6,951 nucleotides of DNA from JAZRGE01 sp045644025 (GCA_045644025.1 JAZRGE010000015.1:1-6951), one strand, 5' to 3'; counted from the first letter of the stretch, positions 1-6,450 are shown. The notes: generated by a model from the sequence alone, not told the origin. Numbers and translations are program-made.

Positions 1-167
1 CGGCGGTGAACAGGCTTCAAACCGTCTCGCACGTCGGGCAGTGCACGGCCCACAAGCACGCTCATACCATACTGCAGCATACTGGATTTAACTTCGTCGA
101 CTATCTCAACCGGAACGATATTGGTATCTTCGCTCTCCGGCCAGAAAACCTTTTCTTGCTTAGCCAA
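1..167 (-). CDS. gyrA: DNA gyrase subunit A, N-terminal fragment
   Basis: GyrA is the DNA-breaking and rejoining subunit of the A2B2 gyrase, which introduces negative supercoils using ATP hydrolysed by GyrB. Only the first 55 codons are present; the gene runs off the left edge. Residues 28-55 read SSMLQYGMSVLVGRALPDVR followed by DGLKPVHR, the highly conserved start of the GyrA breakage-reunion domain. The catalytic tyrosine and the quinolone-resistance region lie outside the window. The start is a TTG codon at 165-167: an in-frame TGA lies two codons upstream (171-173), no ATG occurs before codon 30, and a strong ribosome binding site sits 8 bases upstream. The gene follows gyrB by 18 bases, so the two subunits are probably co-transcribed and made in matched amounts. 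Identity is secure; the exact start is an inference from the stop codon and ribosome binding site. Confidence 0.96.
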   Translation of the reverse strand, partial: MAKQEKVFWPESEDTNIVPVEIVDEVKSSMLQYGMSVLVGRALPDVRDGLKPVHR

Positions 168-175
168 TTTTCACA

Positions 176-184
176 CTCCCCTTT
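176..184 (-). promoter_or_regulatory. gyrA ribosome binding site
   Basis: On the minus strand this reads AAAGGGGAG, close to the perfect anti-16S complement, with 8 bases before the TTG codon at 167. It decides the gyrA start, since no ATG is available and a TGA closes the frame just upstream. The site lies in the 18-base gap directly after the gyrB stop codon. Confidence 0.8.
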
Positions 185-185
185 C

Positions 186-2129
186 TTAAATATCAAGGTC
201 TGTGGCAAACACAGCGTTTTCTTCTATAAATATCTTTCTGGGCTCAACTTCTTCACCCATCAGCATTGTGAAGGTCTCGTTTGCAAGCTCCGCATCCGAC
301 ATAGTCACCCTAAGGAATGTTCTGCGCTCAGGATCCAAGGTAGTCTCCCAAAGCTGATCGGGATCCATTTCACCAAGACCTTTATAGCGCTGAACGTCGG
401 CAGTGCCGCCCAGGCGCTCGATATATTCCACCTTTTCTTCATCGGTGAAGGCATCGAAGCGCTGCTTGCCTTTGGATACTCTATAAAGCGGGGGCTGAGC
501 CAGATAGATGTGGCCTGTTTCGATAAGCTGAGGCATATAGCGGAAGAAGAAGGTGAGAAGCAGGGTGCGGATGTGGCTTCCGTCCACGTCGGCATCGGCC
601 ATAATCACTATCTTATCGTAGCGCAGCTTTTCTATATCAAAATTCTCGCCGATTCCGGTGCCCAAAGCCACGATCACGGGAGTGAGCTTATCGTTGCCGT
701 AAACTTTATCGTCGCGAGCCTTTTCCACGTTGAGCATCTTGCCCCAAAGGGGAAGAATGGCCTGATAGGTGGAGTTTCTGCCTTCCACGGCAGAGCCGCC
801 TGCAGAATCACCCTCCACGATAAAGATCTCGGTCTTGGTGGGATCATCGGAAATGCAGTCTTTAAGCTTTTCGGGCATCCTTGTTTTGCCGCCGATGCCG
901 GATTTATTTCTGGAGGCTTCTCTGGCCTTTTGTGCTGCTTCGCGGGCATTGGAGGAAGCAATGGATTTATCAATAATAATCTTTGCCTCGGCAGGGTGCT
1001 CTTCCAGATAGGCATAGAGCTTATCGTTCACAAGTTCCCTCACCAGCTTGCCGATAGAGGTGTTGCCCAGCTTTGCCTTGGTCTGGCTTTCAAACTGTGC
1101 ATCGGCCAATTTAACCGAAACAACAGCCACTAAACCTTCGGTGATATCCTCACCCTTGAGGCGGGGGTTGCCCTCCTTAAGGTGCTTGAAATCAAAAGCG
1201 TATTTATTCACCACGTTGGCAAGGCTCTGCTTAAAGCCCTGCTCGTGTGTACCGCCGTCGATAGTGTGGAGAGTATTTGCAAAGGACATTACCTTGTTGT
1301 CGTAGGCGGTGGACCAGATCATAGCGATCTCAGCAGTCTGGTCGCCGTCGTTGGCGGCAAGGTAGATAACGTCGCTGTTGAGCCTATCCTTCTTGATTCC
1401 TTCCAGCAGGAACTCAACATAGGATTTAATACCGCCTTCGTAATAAAACTCATCGTTTCTGGGCTCGAAAACATCGGTACGCTTATCAATAAGCTCCACG
1501 CGGATGCCTGCATTAAGGAAGCTCTGCTCACGCAGCCTTGTCTTCAGAGTATCGTAATCGTAGGTGGTGGTATCGGTGAAAATAGTGGGGTCGGGCTTAA
1601 AGGTGACTGTGGTACCTGTCACGTTAGTCTCGCCGATCACTTCCAGATCGGTGACAATATTACCCTTCTCATAGCGCTGACGATAGACCTTGCTGCCATC
1701 GCGCACCTCAACCTCCAGCCAAGAGGAAAGCGCGTTAACAACCGAGGCACCCACACCGTGCAGACCGCCGGATACCTTATAGCCGCTGCCGCCGAACTTA
1801 CCGCCTGCGTGCAGAATGGTGAAAACAACGGTGACCGTGGGGATACCCTTCTGGGGATTGATACCAACGGGTATGCCGCGTCCGTTATCGGTAACGCGGA
1901 TAATACCGTCGTCCAGAATCTCAACGGTGATCTTATCGCAGTAGCCTGCAAGGGCTTCGTCGATAGAGTTGTCCACTATTTCATAAACCAAGTGGTGCAG
2001 GCCGCGCTCACCGGTGGAACCGATGTACATACCGGGGCGCTTGCGAACTGCCTCCAGTCCTTCCAACACCTGTATTGAATTTTCGTCGTATGCTTCTGTA
2101 ACAGGCATATTGATATCGATGTTGTCCAT
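186..2129 (-). CDS. gyrB: DNA gyrase subunit B
   Basis: GyrB is the ATPase subunit of DNA gyrase. The 647-residue product is full length for the short Bacillota form, which lacks the long C-terminal insertion of enterobacterial GyrB. The GHKL ATPase domain spans roughly residues 1-230: catalytic Glu50 and Asn54 in the YEIVDNSIDEAL motif, DNGRGIP at 81-87 and GGLHGVGASVVNA at 121-133. The transducer domain carries the QTKAKLGN loop (349-356), with Lys353 at the position of the ATP-contacting lysine. The TOPRIM domain starts near 434, with EGDSAGGSA at 439-447 and DADVDG at 512-517 as metal ligands. QPPLYR (545-550) and RYKGLGEMDP (581-590) mark the C-terminal gyrase B domain. The ATG at 2129 follows ACGGAG by 7 bases. 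Residue 462 is Trp in ILPLWGK, where E. coli has Lys447. Topoisomerase IV ParE is the main alternative, but the partner gyrA and the origin location favour GyrB. Confidence 0.97.
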   Translation of the reverse strand: MDNIDINMPVTEAYDENSIQVLEGLEAVRKRPGMYIGSTGERGLHHLVYEIVDNSIDEALAGYCDKITVEILDDGIIRVTDNGRGIPVGINPQKGIPTVTVVFTILHAGGKFGGSGYKVSGGLHGVGASVVNALSSWLEVEVRDGSKVYRQRYEKGNIVTDLEVIGETNVTGTTVTFKPDPTIFTDTTTYDYDTLKTRLREQSFLNAGIRVELIDKRTDVFEPRNDEFYYEGGIKSYVEFLLEGIKKDRLNSDVIYLAANDGDQTAEIAMIWSTAYDNKVMSFANTLHTIDGGTHEQGFKQSLANVVNKYAFDFKHLKEGNPRLKGEDITEGLVAVVSVKLADAQFESQTKAKLGNTSIGKLVRELVNDKLYAYLEEHPAEAKIIIDKSIASSNAREAAQKAREASRNKSGIGGKTRMPEKLKDCISDDPTKTEIFIVEGDSAGGSAVEGRNSTYQAILPLWGKMLNVEKARDDKVYGNDKLTPVIVALGTGIGENFDIEKLRYDKIVIMADADVDGSHIRTLLLTFFFRYMPQLIETGHIYLAQPPLYRVSKGKQRFDAFTDEEKVEYIERLGGTADVQRYKGLGEMDPDQLWETTLDPERRTFLRVTMSDAELANETFTMLMGEEVEPRKIFIEENAVFATDLDI

Positions 2130-2170
2130 AGAAATACTCCGTTTCTTAAATATTCTTGGATTTTTATTTA

Positions 2171-2437
2171 TTAAATTCCGTCGGTAGCGAAGGCTGCAGC
2201 ATTTTTATGCAAAGTCGCCGCCGAAATTCCGGAAATATAAATCTTATCTTCTTTTCCTTCGTTCACTATCACAAAGGTCTTGGGCAGATCGGTTGCCACG
2301 TTCAAAAGCCGCCCTTCCTTTTCCGCTCTGGAAAGGAAATCACGGGTTGTTTTATAAACGGTGGTAGAATCCAGATCGAATATCCCAACAATATCTTTAG
2401 TGGCCACGATAGTCTGCTGGCCCAAATGAACAAACAT
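2171..2437 (-). CDS. remB: Extracellular matrix regulator RemB (DUF370 family)
   Basis: This 88-residue protein belongs to the RemA/RemB (DUF370) family; its B. subtilis counterpart is RemB, formerly YaaB, encoded between recF and gyrB as here. The N-terminus MFVHLGQQTIVATKDIVGIF matches the family pattern (hydrophobic-HLG, then V-T/S-T-R/K-DIVGIFD), which I recognise by recall. RemA is a DNA-binding activator of biofilm matrix and osmoprotection genes in B. subtilis. RemB contributes to matrix gene expression there, but its mechanism is less clear. There is no signal peptide or membrane segment, so it should be cytoplasmic. The ATG lies 2 bases after the recF stop codon. A GAGGAA ribosome binding site inside the end of recF points to tight co-translation. 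A 41-base gap separates it from gyrB. Family assignment is strong; a biofilm role in this organism is only inferred. Confidence 0.9.
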   Translation of the reverse strand: MFVHLGQQTIVATKDIVGIFDLDSTTVYKTTRDFLSRAEKEGRLLNVATDLPKTFVIVNEGKEDKIYISGISAATLHKNAAAFATDGI

Positions 2438-2439
2438 AG

Positions 2440-3531
2440 CTATTCCTCGCTTACAATTCCGCCGTCCATCCTAAAGGTCTTGCCCTCTTTAAGGCGGCTT
2501 AGCTGCTCTTTTTCACAGCAGGTAACAAACACCTGCATATCGGAAAATCGGTTAAGTATGCTTTCCTGGCGGCCTTCATCCAGCTCACTCATCACGTCGT
2601 CCAGCAGCATCACGGGATGTTCACCCACGGTGTGATATATCACCTGTGCTTCGGCAAGCTTCAGCGCAAGCACACAGCTTCTCTGCTGCCCTTGGGAGCC
2701 GTAGATTCTGGCGGCACGGCCATCAAGAAGAAAATTCATATCTTCTCTGTGTGGGCCTACCGAACTGCTGCCCGAAAGAATATCTTCTTTTCTGGCATTT
2801 TTAAGCTGCTCTTCCAGCTGTTTTGCGGCCTCTTCGGCGCTATCGGCCGAAAGGATACTCACGTATTCCAGCTTTAGCGCTTCTCTTTGCCCCGAAATGG
2901 AGCTATATATGCCTTCGATCTCTTTGGAAAGCGAAGCCATATATTTCTTGCGGTGGAAATATATCATTCCGCCGAATTTAGCCATTTCGTGCTCAAAATT
3001 TTCCAGCATATCATAGATAAAGCTATCGTATCTTGCATCCTTAAGCACGGCGTTGCGCTGCTGCACTGCTCTTGTGTAGCCCCTTAGAGCCGCCACATAG
3101 GAAGGATAAAGCTGACCAATAGCTATATCCAGCATTCTGCGGCGCACGGCAGGGCCATCCTTCACCAACGATAAATGCTCGGGTGAAAAAACAACTGCAC
3201 AGAAATTTCCGCAAAGTTCACCACTGCTTTTAAGCTTCACACCGTTGAGCGATGCCGTTCTGCGGTTTTCTATGGCAATTTCTGCTTCCTGGCTTCGGCC
3301 AAAGGCGGAAAATTCCATATTAAGCCTGGCTTTTTGGCCTGCAAAATTTATAAGTTCGTTATCATGGTGGCAACGAAAACTTTTTGCGCCGCAAAAAAGC
3401 CAGATACCTTCTATTAAATTAGTCTTTCCTTGGGCGTTCTGGCCGTAGATTATGTTTGTGCCGCTGTGTGGCACTATCTCGGCCGAAGAAATATTGCGAA
3501 AATCGGCGCAAGAAAATCTTTCAACCTTCAT
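2440..3531 (-). CDS. recF: DNA replication and repair protein RecF
   Basis: RecF is an SMC-like ABC ATPase that binds gapped DNA and, with RecO and RecR, helps load RecA at single-stranded gaps and stalled forks. The 363-residue product is full length. The Walker A motif GQNAQGKTN is at residues 30-38 after the usual short N-terminal strand (KVERFSCADFRN). VFSPEHLSLVKDGPAVRRR at 114-132 and SVGPHRED at 257-264 are family hallmarks. The ABC signature YGSQGQQRS is at 277-285. The Walker B segment MLLDDVMSELD is at 308-318, with its D-loop. Residues 160-255 form the helical arm region expected for RecF. The ATG directly abuts the yaaA stop codon with no spacer, and its weak GGTGGA-type ribosome binding site lies within the end of yaaA, implying translational coupling. 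No key residue appears to be missing. Identification is secure. Confidence 0.97.
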   Translation of the reverse strand: MKVERFSCADFRNISSAEIVPHSGTNIIYGQNAQGKTNLIEGIWLFCGAKSFRCHHDNELINFAGQKARLNMEFSAFGRSQEAEIAIENRRTASLNGVKLKSSGELCGNFCAVVFSPEHLSLVKDGPAVRRRMLDIAIGQLYPSYVAALRGYTRAVQQRNAVLKDARYDSFIYDMLENFEHEMAKFGGMIYFHRKKYMASLSKEIEGIYSSISGQREALKLEYVSILSADSAEEAAKQLEEQLKNARKEDILSGSSSVGPHREDMNFLLDGRAARIYGSQGQQRSCVLALKLAEAQVIYHTVGEHPVMLLDDVMSELDEGRQESILNRFSDMQVFVTCCEKEQLSRLKEGKTFRMDGGIVSEE

Positions 3532-3741
3532 TTATTCCACCACAAATTCTTCGCCCTGAAACTCCACGGTGTCGCCGCTGCGGATCTTTTTGCCGCGCAT
3601 GGTGCAAACTTCTCCGTTGAGCTTAACTTCACCTTCCTGGATCACTATCTTTGCGTGCCCACCTGTCACAACCGAGCCTGTCACCTTAAGAAGATCGTCT
3701 AATCTGATGAATTCGCCGTTAATTCTTATCTTCTCAGCCAT
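3532..3741 (-). CDS. yaaA: S4-domain RNA-binding protein YaaA (RlbA type)
   Basis: This is a 69-residue single-domain S4 protein, the conserved small gene between dnaN and recF in Bacillota origins. The S4 fold covers nearly the whole chain: RLDDLLKVTGSVVTGGHAKI (13-32), then EGEVKLNGEVCTMRGKKI and the closing strand SGDTVEFQGEEF. S4 domains bind structured RNA, and the B. subtilis relative has been linked to ribosome assembly, but no precise target can be read from this sequence. The ATG overlaps the last 8 bases of dnaN in a different frame, with CGGAG as the ribosome binding site 9 bases upstream. The recF ATG follows immediately after its stop. The tight packing implies coupled translation of dnaN, yaaA and recF. 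This yaaA should not be confused with the unrelated peroxide-response gene of the same name in E. coli. Confidence 0.9.
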   Translation of the reverse strand: MAEKIRINGEFIRLDDLLKVTGSVVTGGHAKIVIQEGEVKLNGEVCTMRGKKIRSGDTVEFQGEEFVVE

Positions 3742-4855
3742 TTTCTCTGTCTCCGGAATTAAGCAGCATAGGCATTATCATATAAATAAATTCGTCCCCT
3801 GCAGCAGGTGTGATCATAATAGGCGAAACTGGGCCGTTGAGCTTAAGCATAATTTCGTCTGTCTCAGCAGCTCTGAGAGCATCTATAAAATATCTGTTAT
3901 TCACACCGATCTCCATGCTATCACCCTCAACCGATGCAACACAGCTGTCGTCTGCTCGGCCAAGAGCCGTGACACAGCTGAAATCAATCTTATCCGAGCC
4001 AATGTGGAAGCGGATAGGCTTTTTCATGCTCTCGGAAATAATAAGGCTCATTCTTTCGATAATATCCAAAGCCTCACGCACGTTCAGTCTGACTTGGCAG
4101 ATAAAGCTATCCTTAAGGGAATTTTTATAGTTCATAAATGCTCCCTCAAGGCGCCTTGCAATAAGGGTGTAGCCATCGATGCTGTAGCAAACGTGGGTGG
4201 CACCAACAGAAACCTTAACTTCTTCTGTTTTATCCGAAATGATCTTGGTGGCTTCGTTCACAGATTTTGCAGCCACGATATATTCCACATCGTTGGTGGC
4301 CACAACTCTTTCTCTTCTCACAGCGATTCTGAAACCGTCTACAGCCACAACCTCCAAAAGATTATCCTTAATGCAGAAGAAAAGGCCGGTGAAAACAGGC
4401 TTCATAGTCTCACTCTGGGCAGCGGAGAAGGCAGTCTGGCGAACAACGCTCTTCATAGCCTCACCGCTGATCTTATATTCCACACCGTCGGTGAAGGAAG
4501 GCATTTCGGGGAAATCCTCCGCCTTCATGCCAATGATATCAAACTTTGTGTTTTCGCTCTCTATATGGCAGCGAAGCTTATCATCCACAGATATGGTGAC
4601 AATCGCACCGGAAAGCTTTCTTAAGATCTCACCAAAGAGCCTTGCATTAAGCACAATATCTCCGTTTTCCTCTGTTTGCACGTAAAGAGTCTTGGTGATT
4701 CCCATTTCCAGATTGTAGGCATACATATTAAGCTTGCCGTCTTCTGCGGAAAAAAGAATACCTTCCATCACTTCTGCTGTGGATTTTGCCATTGCGGCAC
4801 GGGATAAATTCATAACTGCTTCGCTGAGTTCTTCGCGGTTTACAATGATCTTCAT
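3734..4855 (-). CDS. dnaN: DNA polymerase III beta subunit (sliding clamp)
   Basis: DnaN forms the ring-shaped dimer that encircles DNA and tethers replicative polymerase and repair proteins. At 373 residues it has the usual length for three repeated clamp domains (roughly 1-125, 126-245 and 246-373). Supporting segments include the N-terminus MKIIVNREELSEAV, the first-domain end KFDIIGMKAEDFPEMPSF, the mid-chain VAVDGFRIAVRRE, and the C-terminal YFIDALRAAETDEIMLKLNG followed by YMIMPMLL. The ATG at 4855 has an AGGGAGAG ribosome binding site 6 bases upstream. The chain continues eight residues past the usual C-terminal motif, and its stop lies inside yaaA. At the position of the E. coli MPMRL arginine, part of the partner-binding pocket, there is a leucine (residue 364). 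It lies downstream of the presumed origin spacer, as in B. subtilis. Identity is secure. Confidence 0.97.
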   Translation of the reverse strand: MKIIVNREELSEAVMNLSRAAMAKSTAEVMEGILFSAEDGKLNMYAYNLEMGITKTLYVQTEENGDIVLNARLFGEILRKLSGAIVTISVDDKLRCHIESENTKFDIIGMKAEDFPEMPSFTDGVEYKISGEAMKSVVRQTAFSAAQSETMKPVFTGLFFCIKDNLLEVVAVDGFRIAVRRERVVATNDVEYIVAAKSVNEATKIISDKTEEVKVSVGATHVCYSIDGYTLIARRLEGAFMNYKNSLKDSFICQVRLNVREALDIIERMSLIISESMKKPIRFHIGSDKIDFSCVTALGRADDSCVASVEGDSMEIGVNNRYFIDALRAAETDEIMLKLNGPVSPIMITPAAGDEFIYMIMPMLLNSGDRENG

Positions 4856-4858
4856 TTT

Positions 4859-4909
4859 TAGCTCTCCCTTAATTTTTGATTTCTTTTTCTTAAAAGAAAA
4901 TAAATAAGA
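4859..4909 (-). other. AT-rich tract after the DnaA-trio run / dnaN leader
   Basis: Between the trio run and dnaN the DNA is almost entirely A and T up to the ribosome binding site. It contains an interrupted inverted repeat, TTTTCTT (4885-4891) and AAGAAAA (4894-4900), separated by two bases. It is the natural candidate for early strand opening and helicase entry, and it would also form the short untranslated leader of dnaN if the proposed promoter at 4909-4937 is used. Assignment rests on position and composition only. Confidence 0.5.
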
Positions 4910-4924
4910 TAATAGTAATAATAA
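4910..4924 (-). other. DnaA-trio element (origin unwinding)
   Basis: On the minus strand this reads TTATTATTACTATTA, five consecutive triplets TTA-TTA-TTA-CTA-TTA. The complementary strand is therefore 3'-(A/A/A/G/A)AT repeats, the DnaA-trio pattern on which B. subtilis DnaA assembles as a single-strand filament. It begins 4 bases (TGTC) after the DnaA-box-like 9-mer at 4929-4937, and the AT-rich tract follows. Position, orientation and register relative to the boxes agree with the known arrangement. The motif is seen directly; its function is inferred. Confidence 0.75.
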
Positions 4925-4928
4925 GACA

Positions 4929-4937
4929 TGTTGAAAA
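4929..4937 (-). promoter_or_regulatory. DnaA-box-like site, trio-proximal
   Basis: TTTTCAACA on the minus strand matches 7 of 9 positions of TTATCCACA. It directly abuts the better site at 4938-4946 and sits 4 bases from the trio run. The same 9-mer recurs at 5076-5084, which supports a real variant box, although this is weak on its own. Confidence 0.55.
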
Positions 4938-4946
4938 TGTGGAAAA
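4938..4946 (-). promoter_or_regulatory. DnaA box (TTTTCCACA)
   Basis: TTTTCCACA on the minus strand matches 8 of 9 positions of the consensus TTATCCACA and is a variant commonly seen in Bacillota origins. It points toward dnaN and forms a head-to-tail pair with the site at 4929-4937. It is the best DnaA-binding candidate in the dnaA-dnaN spacer. Confidence 0.75.
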
Positions 4947-5075
4947 CCAACTTTTTCCTTTATTTTAAGCCAAAAGTTTCTAATAGGTTTTTAAGGCTGA
5001 TAAACAGGAAAAAAATTATGTAAATTTAAGTTGGTAAACATAAAATCCGAGCCTTGAAAACTTAATGTTAATTAG

Positions 5076-5084
5076 TGTTGAAAA
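5076..5084 (-). promoter_or_regulatory. DnaA-box-like site near the dnaA stop codon
   Basis: TTTTCAACA on the minus strand, 7 of 9 to consensus, is identical to the site at 4929-4937 and in the same orientation. It overlaps one arm of the AT palindrome at 5081-5097. It could be an additional, weaker DnaA contact within the origin. Confidence 0.4.
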
Positions 5085-5097
5085 GTTAAAAACTTTT
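5081..5097. repeat. AT-rich inverted repeat after dnaA
   Basis: AAAAGTT (5081-5087) and AACTTTT (5091-5097) are perfect inverted arms around AAA, starting 10 bases past the dnaA stop codon. As RNA it would form a weak A-U hairpin, too poor in G-C pairs to be a convincing intrinsic terminator. It may be only a by-product of base composition. Confidence 0.35.
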
Positions 5098-5107
5098 AAG
5101 GATTATG

Positions 5108-6442
5108 TCAATTTTCACTGTTTTCAAGATTAAGGATAATCTCTTCTATGATTTCCTTTTCTCTCGGGTTCATCTTAATAAGACCTTCCACCTTTTTCAC
5201 GGTGTGAAGCACGGTGGCGTGATCTCTGTCGCCAAAGATCTTTCCGATGTCTTCGTAGGTCATGCCTAAAGTCTCCCTGCAGATATACATAGCTGCTTGG
5301 CGGGCCTTCATAATATGGGCCGAGCGCTTTTGAGAAACGATATCCTTTTCGGAGATATTATATGTTCTGGAAATTTCTTCGATTATCTTCTGGGGTGTTA
5401 TCTTCACGATCGAAACGTCGTTCACAACGTCTTTAATAAAATCGTGGATCACGGAGAAGGTGATAGCGTTGCCTGTCATCTGAGTGTAGGCCTGCAGCTT
5501 TTTGATAATTCCTTCCAGCTGGCGGATGTTTCGGGTGATCTGCTCGGCTATAAGGAAAGCCATCTGATCTGTGATGCTCACACCCACGGCCTCGGCTTTT
5601 CGCATTATGATTCCCACCCTTGTTTCGAAATCGGGGGGCTGAATATCGGTGAGCAGGCCGCATTCACATCTGGAGCGGATCCTTTCTTCCAGGCTCTTTA
5701 TATCCTTTGGAGGCCTATCGGAAGAAAGCACTATCTGCTTATGATTTTGATAAAGAGAATCAATAGTGTTGAAAAGGGCTTCCTGAGTGGCATCTTTATT
5801 GGCGATAAACTGAATATCATCCAAAAGGAAAATATCCACATCGCGGAATTTGTGATTGAATTCCTCAATAGCGTGATTATTAAGAGCAAAGATAAAAGCG
5901 TTGGTGAAATCCTCGCCGCGCACGTAGATGCTCTTTTTTTCGGGATGCTTTCTTAAAATTTCGTTTTCTATGGCAAACATAAGGTGAGTCTTGCCAACAC
6001 CGGAGGGGCCATAGATAAAGAAGGGGTTGTAGTCATTCACCGAAGGGTTGTTGGCGATGGCGGTGGCTGCAGCATGGGCAAAGCGATTTGTGGAGCCCAC
6101 CACGAAGTTATCAAAAGAGAACTTGAATGTGTCGCCCGGGCGATCGGATTTAATGTGAAACTCGCGCTTTTCTTCATCGGATGTGGAGGGAGACGAAGCA
6201 TCGGTGATAAACTTCACTTCCACCTCAAATCCCAGAACGTTGAAGAGGGATTTTTTAGTCTGCTGGGAGAAATTAAGATCCAGCACATCACGCTTCTGGG
6301 GGGAGGGAACGTTGATAACAACCTCACCTGCGCCGATCTCCACCAGAGTGAGATCCTTAAACCAGGCATTGAAGCTGACTTCGGTGATGTAGTTCTTAAT
6401 ATCCTCGCAAAAAGCGAGCCATATTTCCTTTAGAGAATTCAT
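5108..6442 (-). CDS. dnaA: Chromosomal replication initiator protein DnaA
   Basis: DnaA is the AAA+ initiator that binds boxes at oriC, melts the origin and recruits helicase. The 444-residue product has domain I at about 1-78, a short linker at 79-105, the ATPase domain at about 106-335 and the DNA-binding domain at about 345-444. Walker A GPSGVGKTH is at 145-153, Walker B FLLDDIQF at 205-212 and SSDRPP at 240-245. The arginine-finger region RIRSR is at 254-258. The helix-turn-helix includes GMTYEDIGKIFGDRDHATVL (393-412). Two features are odd: RSRCECGL replaces the usual RSRFEWGL, and the DHATV motif has Ala where E. coli has Thr435. I start at ATG 6442, because the AAAGGA ribosome binding site lies 8 bases upstream; the in-frame ATG at 6451 overlaps that site and would add only three residues. 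It is transcribed toward the unwinding region, as in B. subtilis. Confidence 0.97.
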   Translation of the reverse strand: MNSLKEIWLAFCEDIKNYITEVSFNAWFKDLTLVEIGAGEVVINVPSPQKRDVLDLNFSQQTKKSLFNVLGFEVEVKFITDASSPSTSDEEKREFHIKSDRPGDTFKFSFDNFVVGSTNRFAHAAATAIANNPSVNDYNPFFIYGPSGVGKTHLMFAIENEILRKHPEKKSIYVRGEDFTNAFIFALNNHAIEEFNHKFRDVDIFLLDDIQFIANKDATQEALFNTIDSLYQNHKQIVLSSDRPPKDIKSLEERIRSRCECGLLTDIQPPDFETRVGIIMRKAEAVGVSITDQMAFLIAEQITRNIRQLEGIIKKLQAYTQMTGNAITFSVIHDFIKDVVNDVSIVKITPQKIIEEISRTYNISEKDIVSQKRSAHIMKARQAAMYICRETLGMTYEDIGKIFGDRDHATVLHTVKKVEGLIKMNPREKEIIEEIILNLENSEN

Positions 6443-6450
6443 AAAAACCA

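Larger units (their letters stand above)
4909..4937 (-). promoter_or_regulatory. Possible dnaN promoter
   Basis: On the minus strand TTTTCA (4932-4937) and TATTAT (4909-4914) are separated by exactly 17 bases, giving a start near 4902 and a leader of about 47 bases before dnaN. The -35 element is weak (4 of 6). Both elements coincide with the downstream DnaA box and the trio run, so the match may simply reflect AT-rich origin sequence. If real, DnaA binding would compete with transcription of dnaN. Confidence 0.3.
4856..5107. other. oriC: Putative oriC region (dnaA-dnaN spacer)
   Basis: This 252-base, strongly AT-rich noncoding stretch lies between dnaA and dnaN, the site of DNA unwinding in B. 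subtilis and many other Bacillota. Read in the dnaN direction it contains a TTTTCAACA site (5076-5084) near the dnaA stop, an AT-rich stretch with no clear signal, then abutting TTTTCCACA and TTTTCAACA sites (4938-4946 and 4929-4937). These are followed by a run of DnaA-trio motifs (4910-4924), an A/T-only tract and the dnaN ribosome binding site. This order matches the basal unwinding system described in B. subtilis. Function is inferred from gene context and motifs. No perfect TTATCCACA box is present here. Confidence 0.85.

Noticed and set aside
6..1133. Long plus-strand open frame of 375 codons opposite gyrB, with another of 298 codons at 1182-2078
   Set aside because: Both lie wholly or mostly antisense to a clear full-length gyrB. 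They show no family motifs and have no convincing ribosome binding sites, so they are open frames created by gyrB codon usage.
2130..2170. Remb-gyrB spacer checked for a separate gyrB promoter or a terminator
   Set aside because: Apart from the gyrB ribosome binding site I see no -35/-10 pair and no stem followed by a T run, so read-through from upstream is more likely.
3569..4624. Plus-strand open frame of 351 codons opposite dnaN and yaaA
   Set aside because: It is antisense to two recognisable genes, has no known protein motif and no promoter, and is a shadow frame.
4998..5040. Two similar 9-mers, TGATAAACA (4998-5006) and TGGTAAACA (5032-5040), in the origin spacer
   Set aside because: They fit the DnaA-box consensus poorly and only two copies exist; in AT-rich DNA this level of similarity is expected by chance.
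5832..5840. ATATCCACA, an 8-of-9 DnaA-box match inside dnaA
   Set aside because: It lies within codons for a conserved part of the ATPase domain and is isolated from other boxes, so chance is the simplest explanation.
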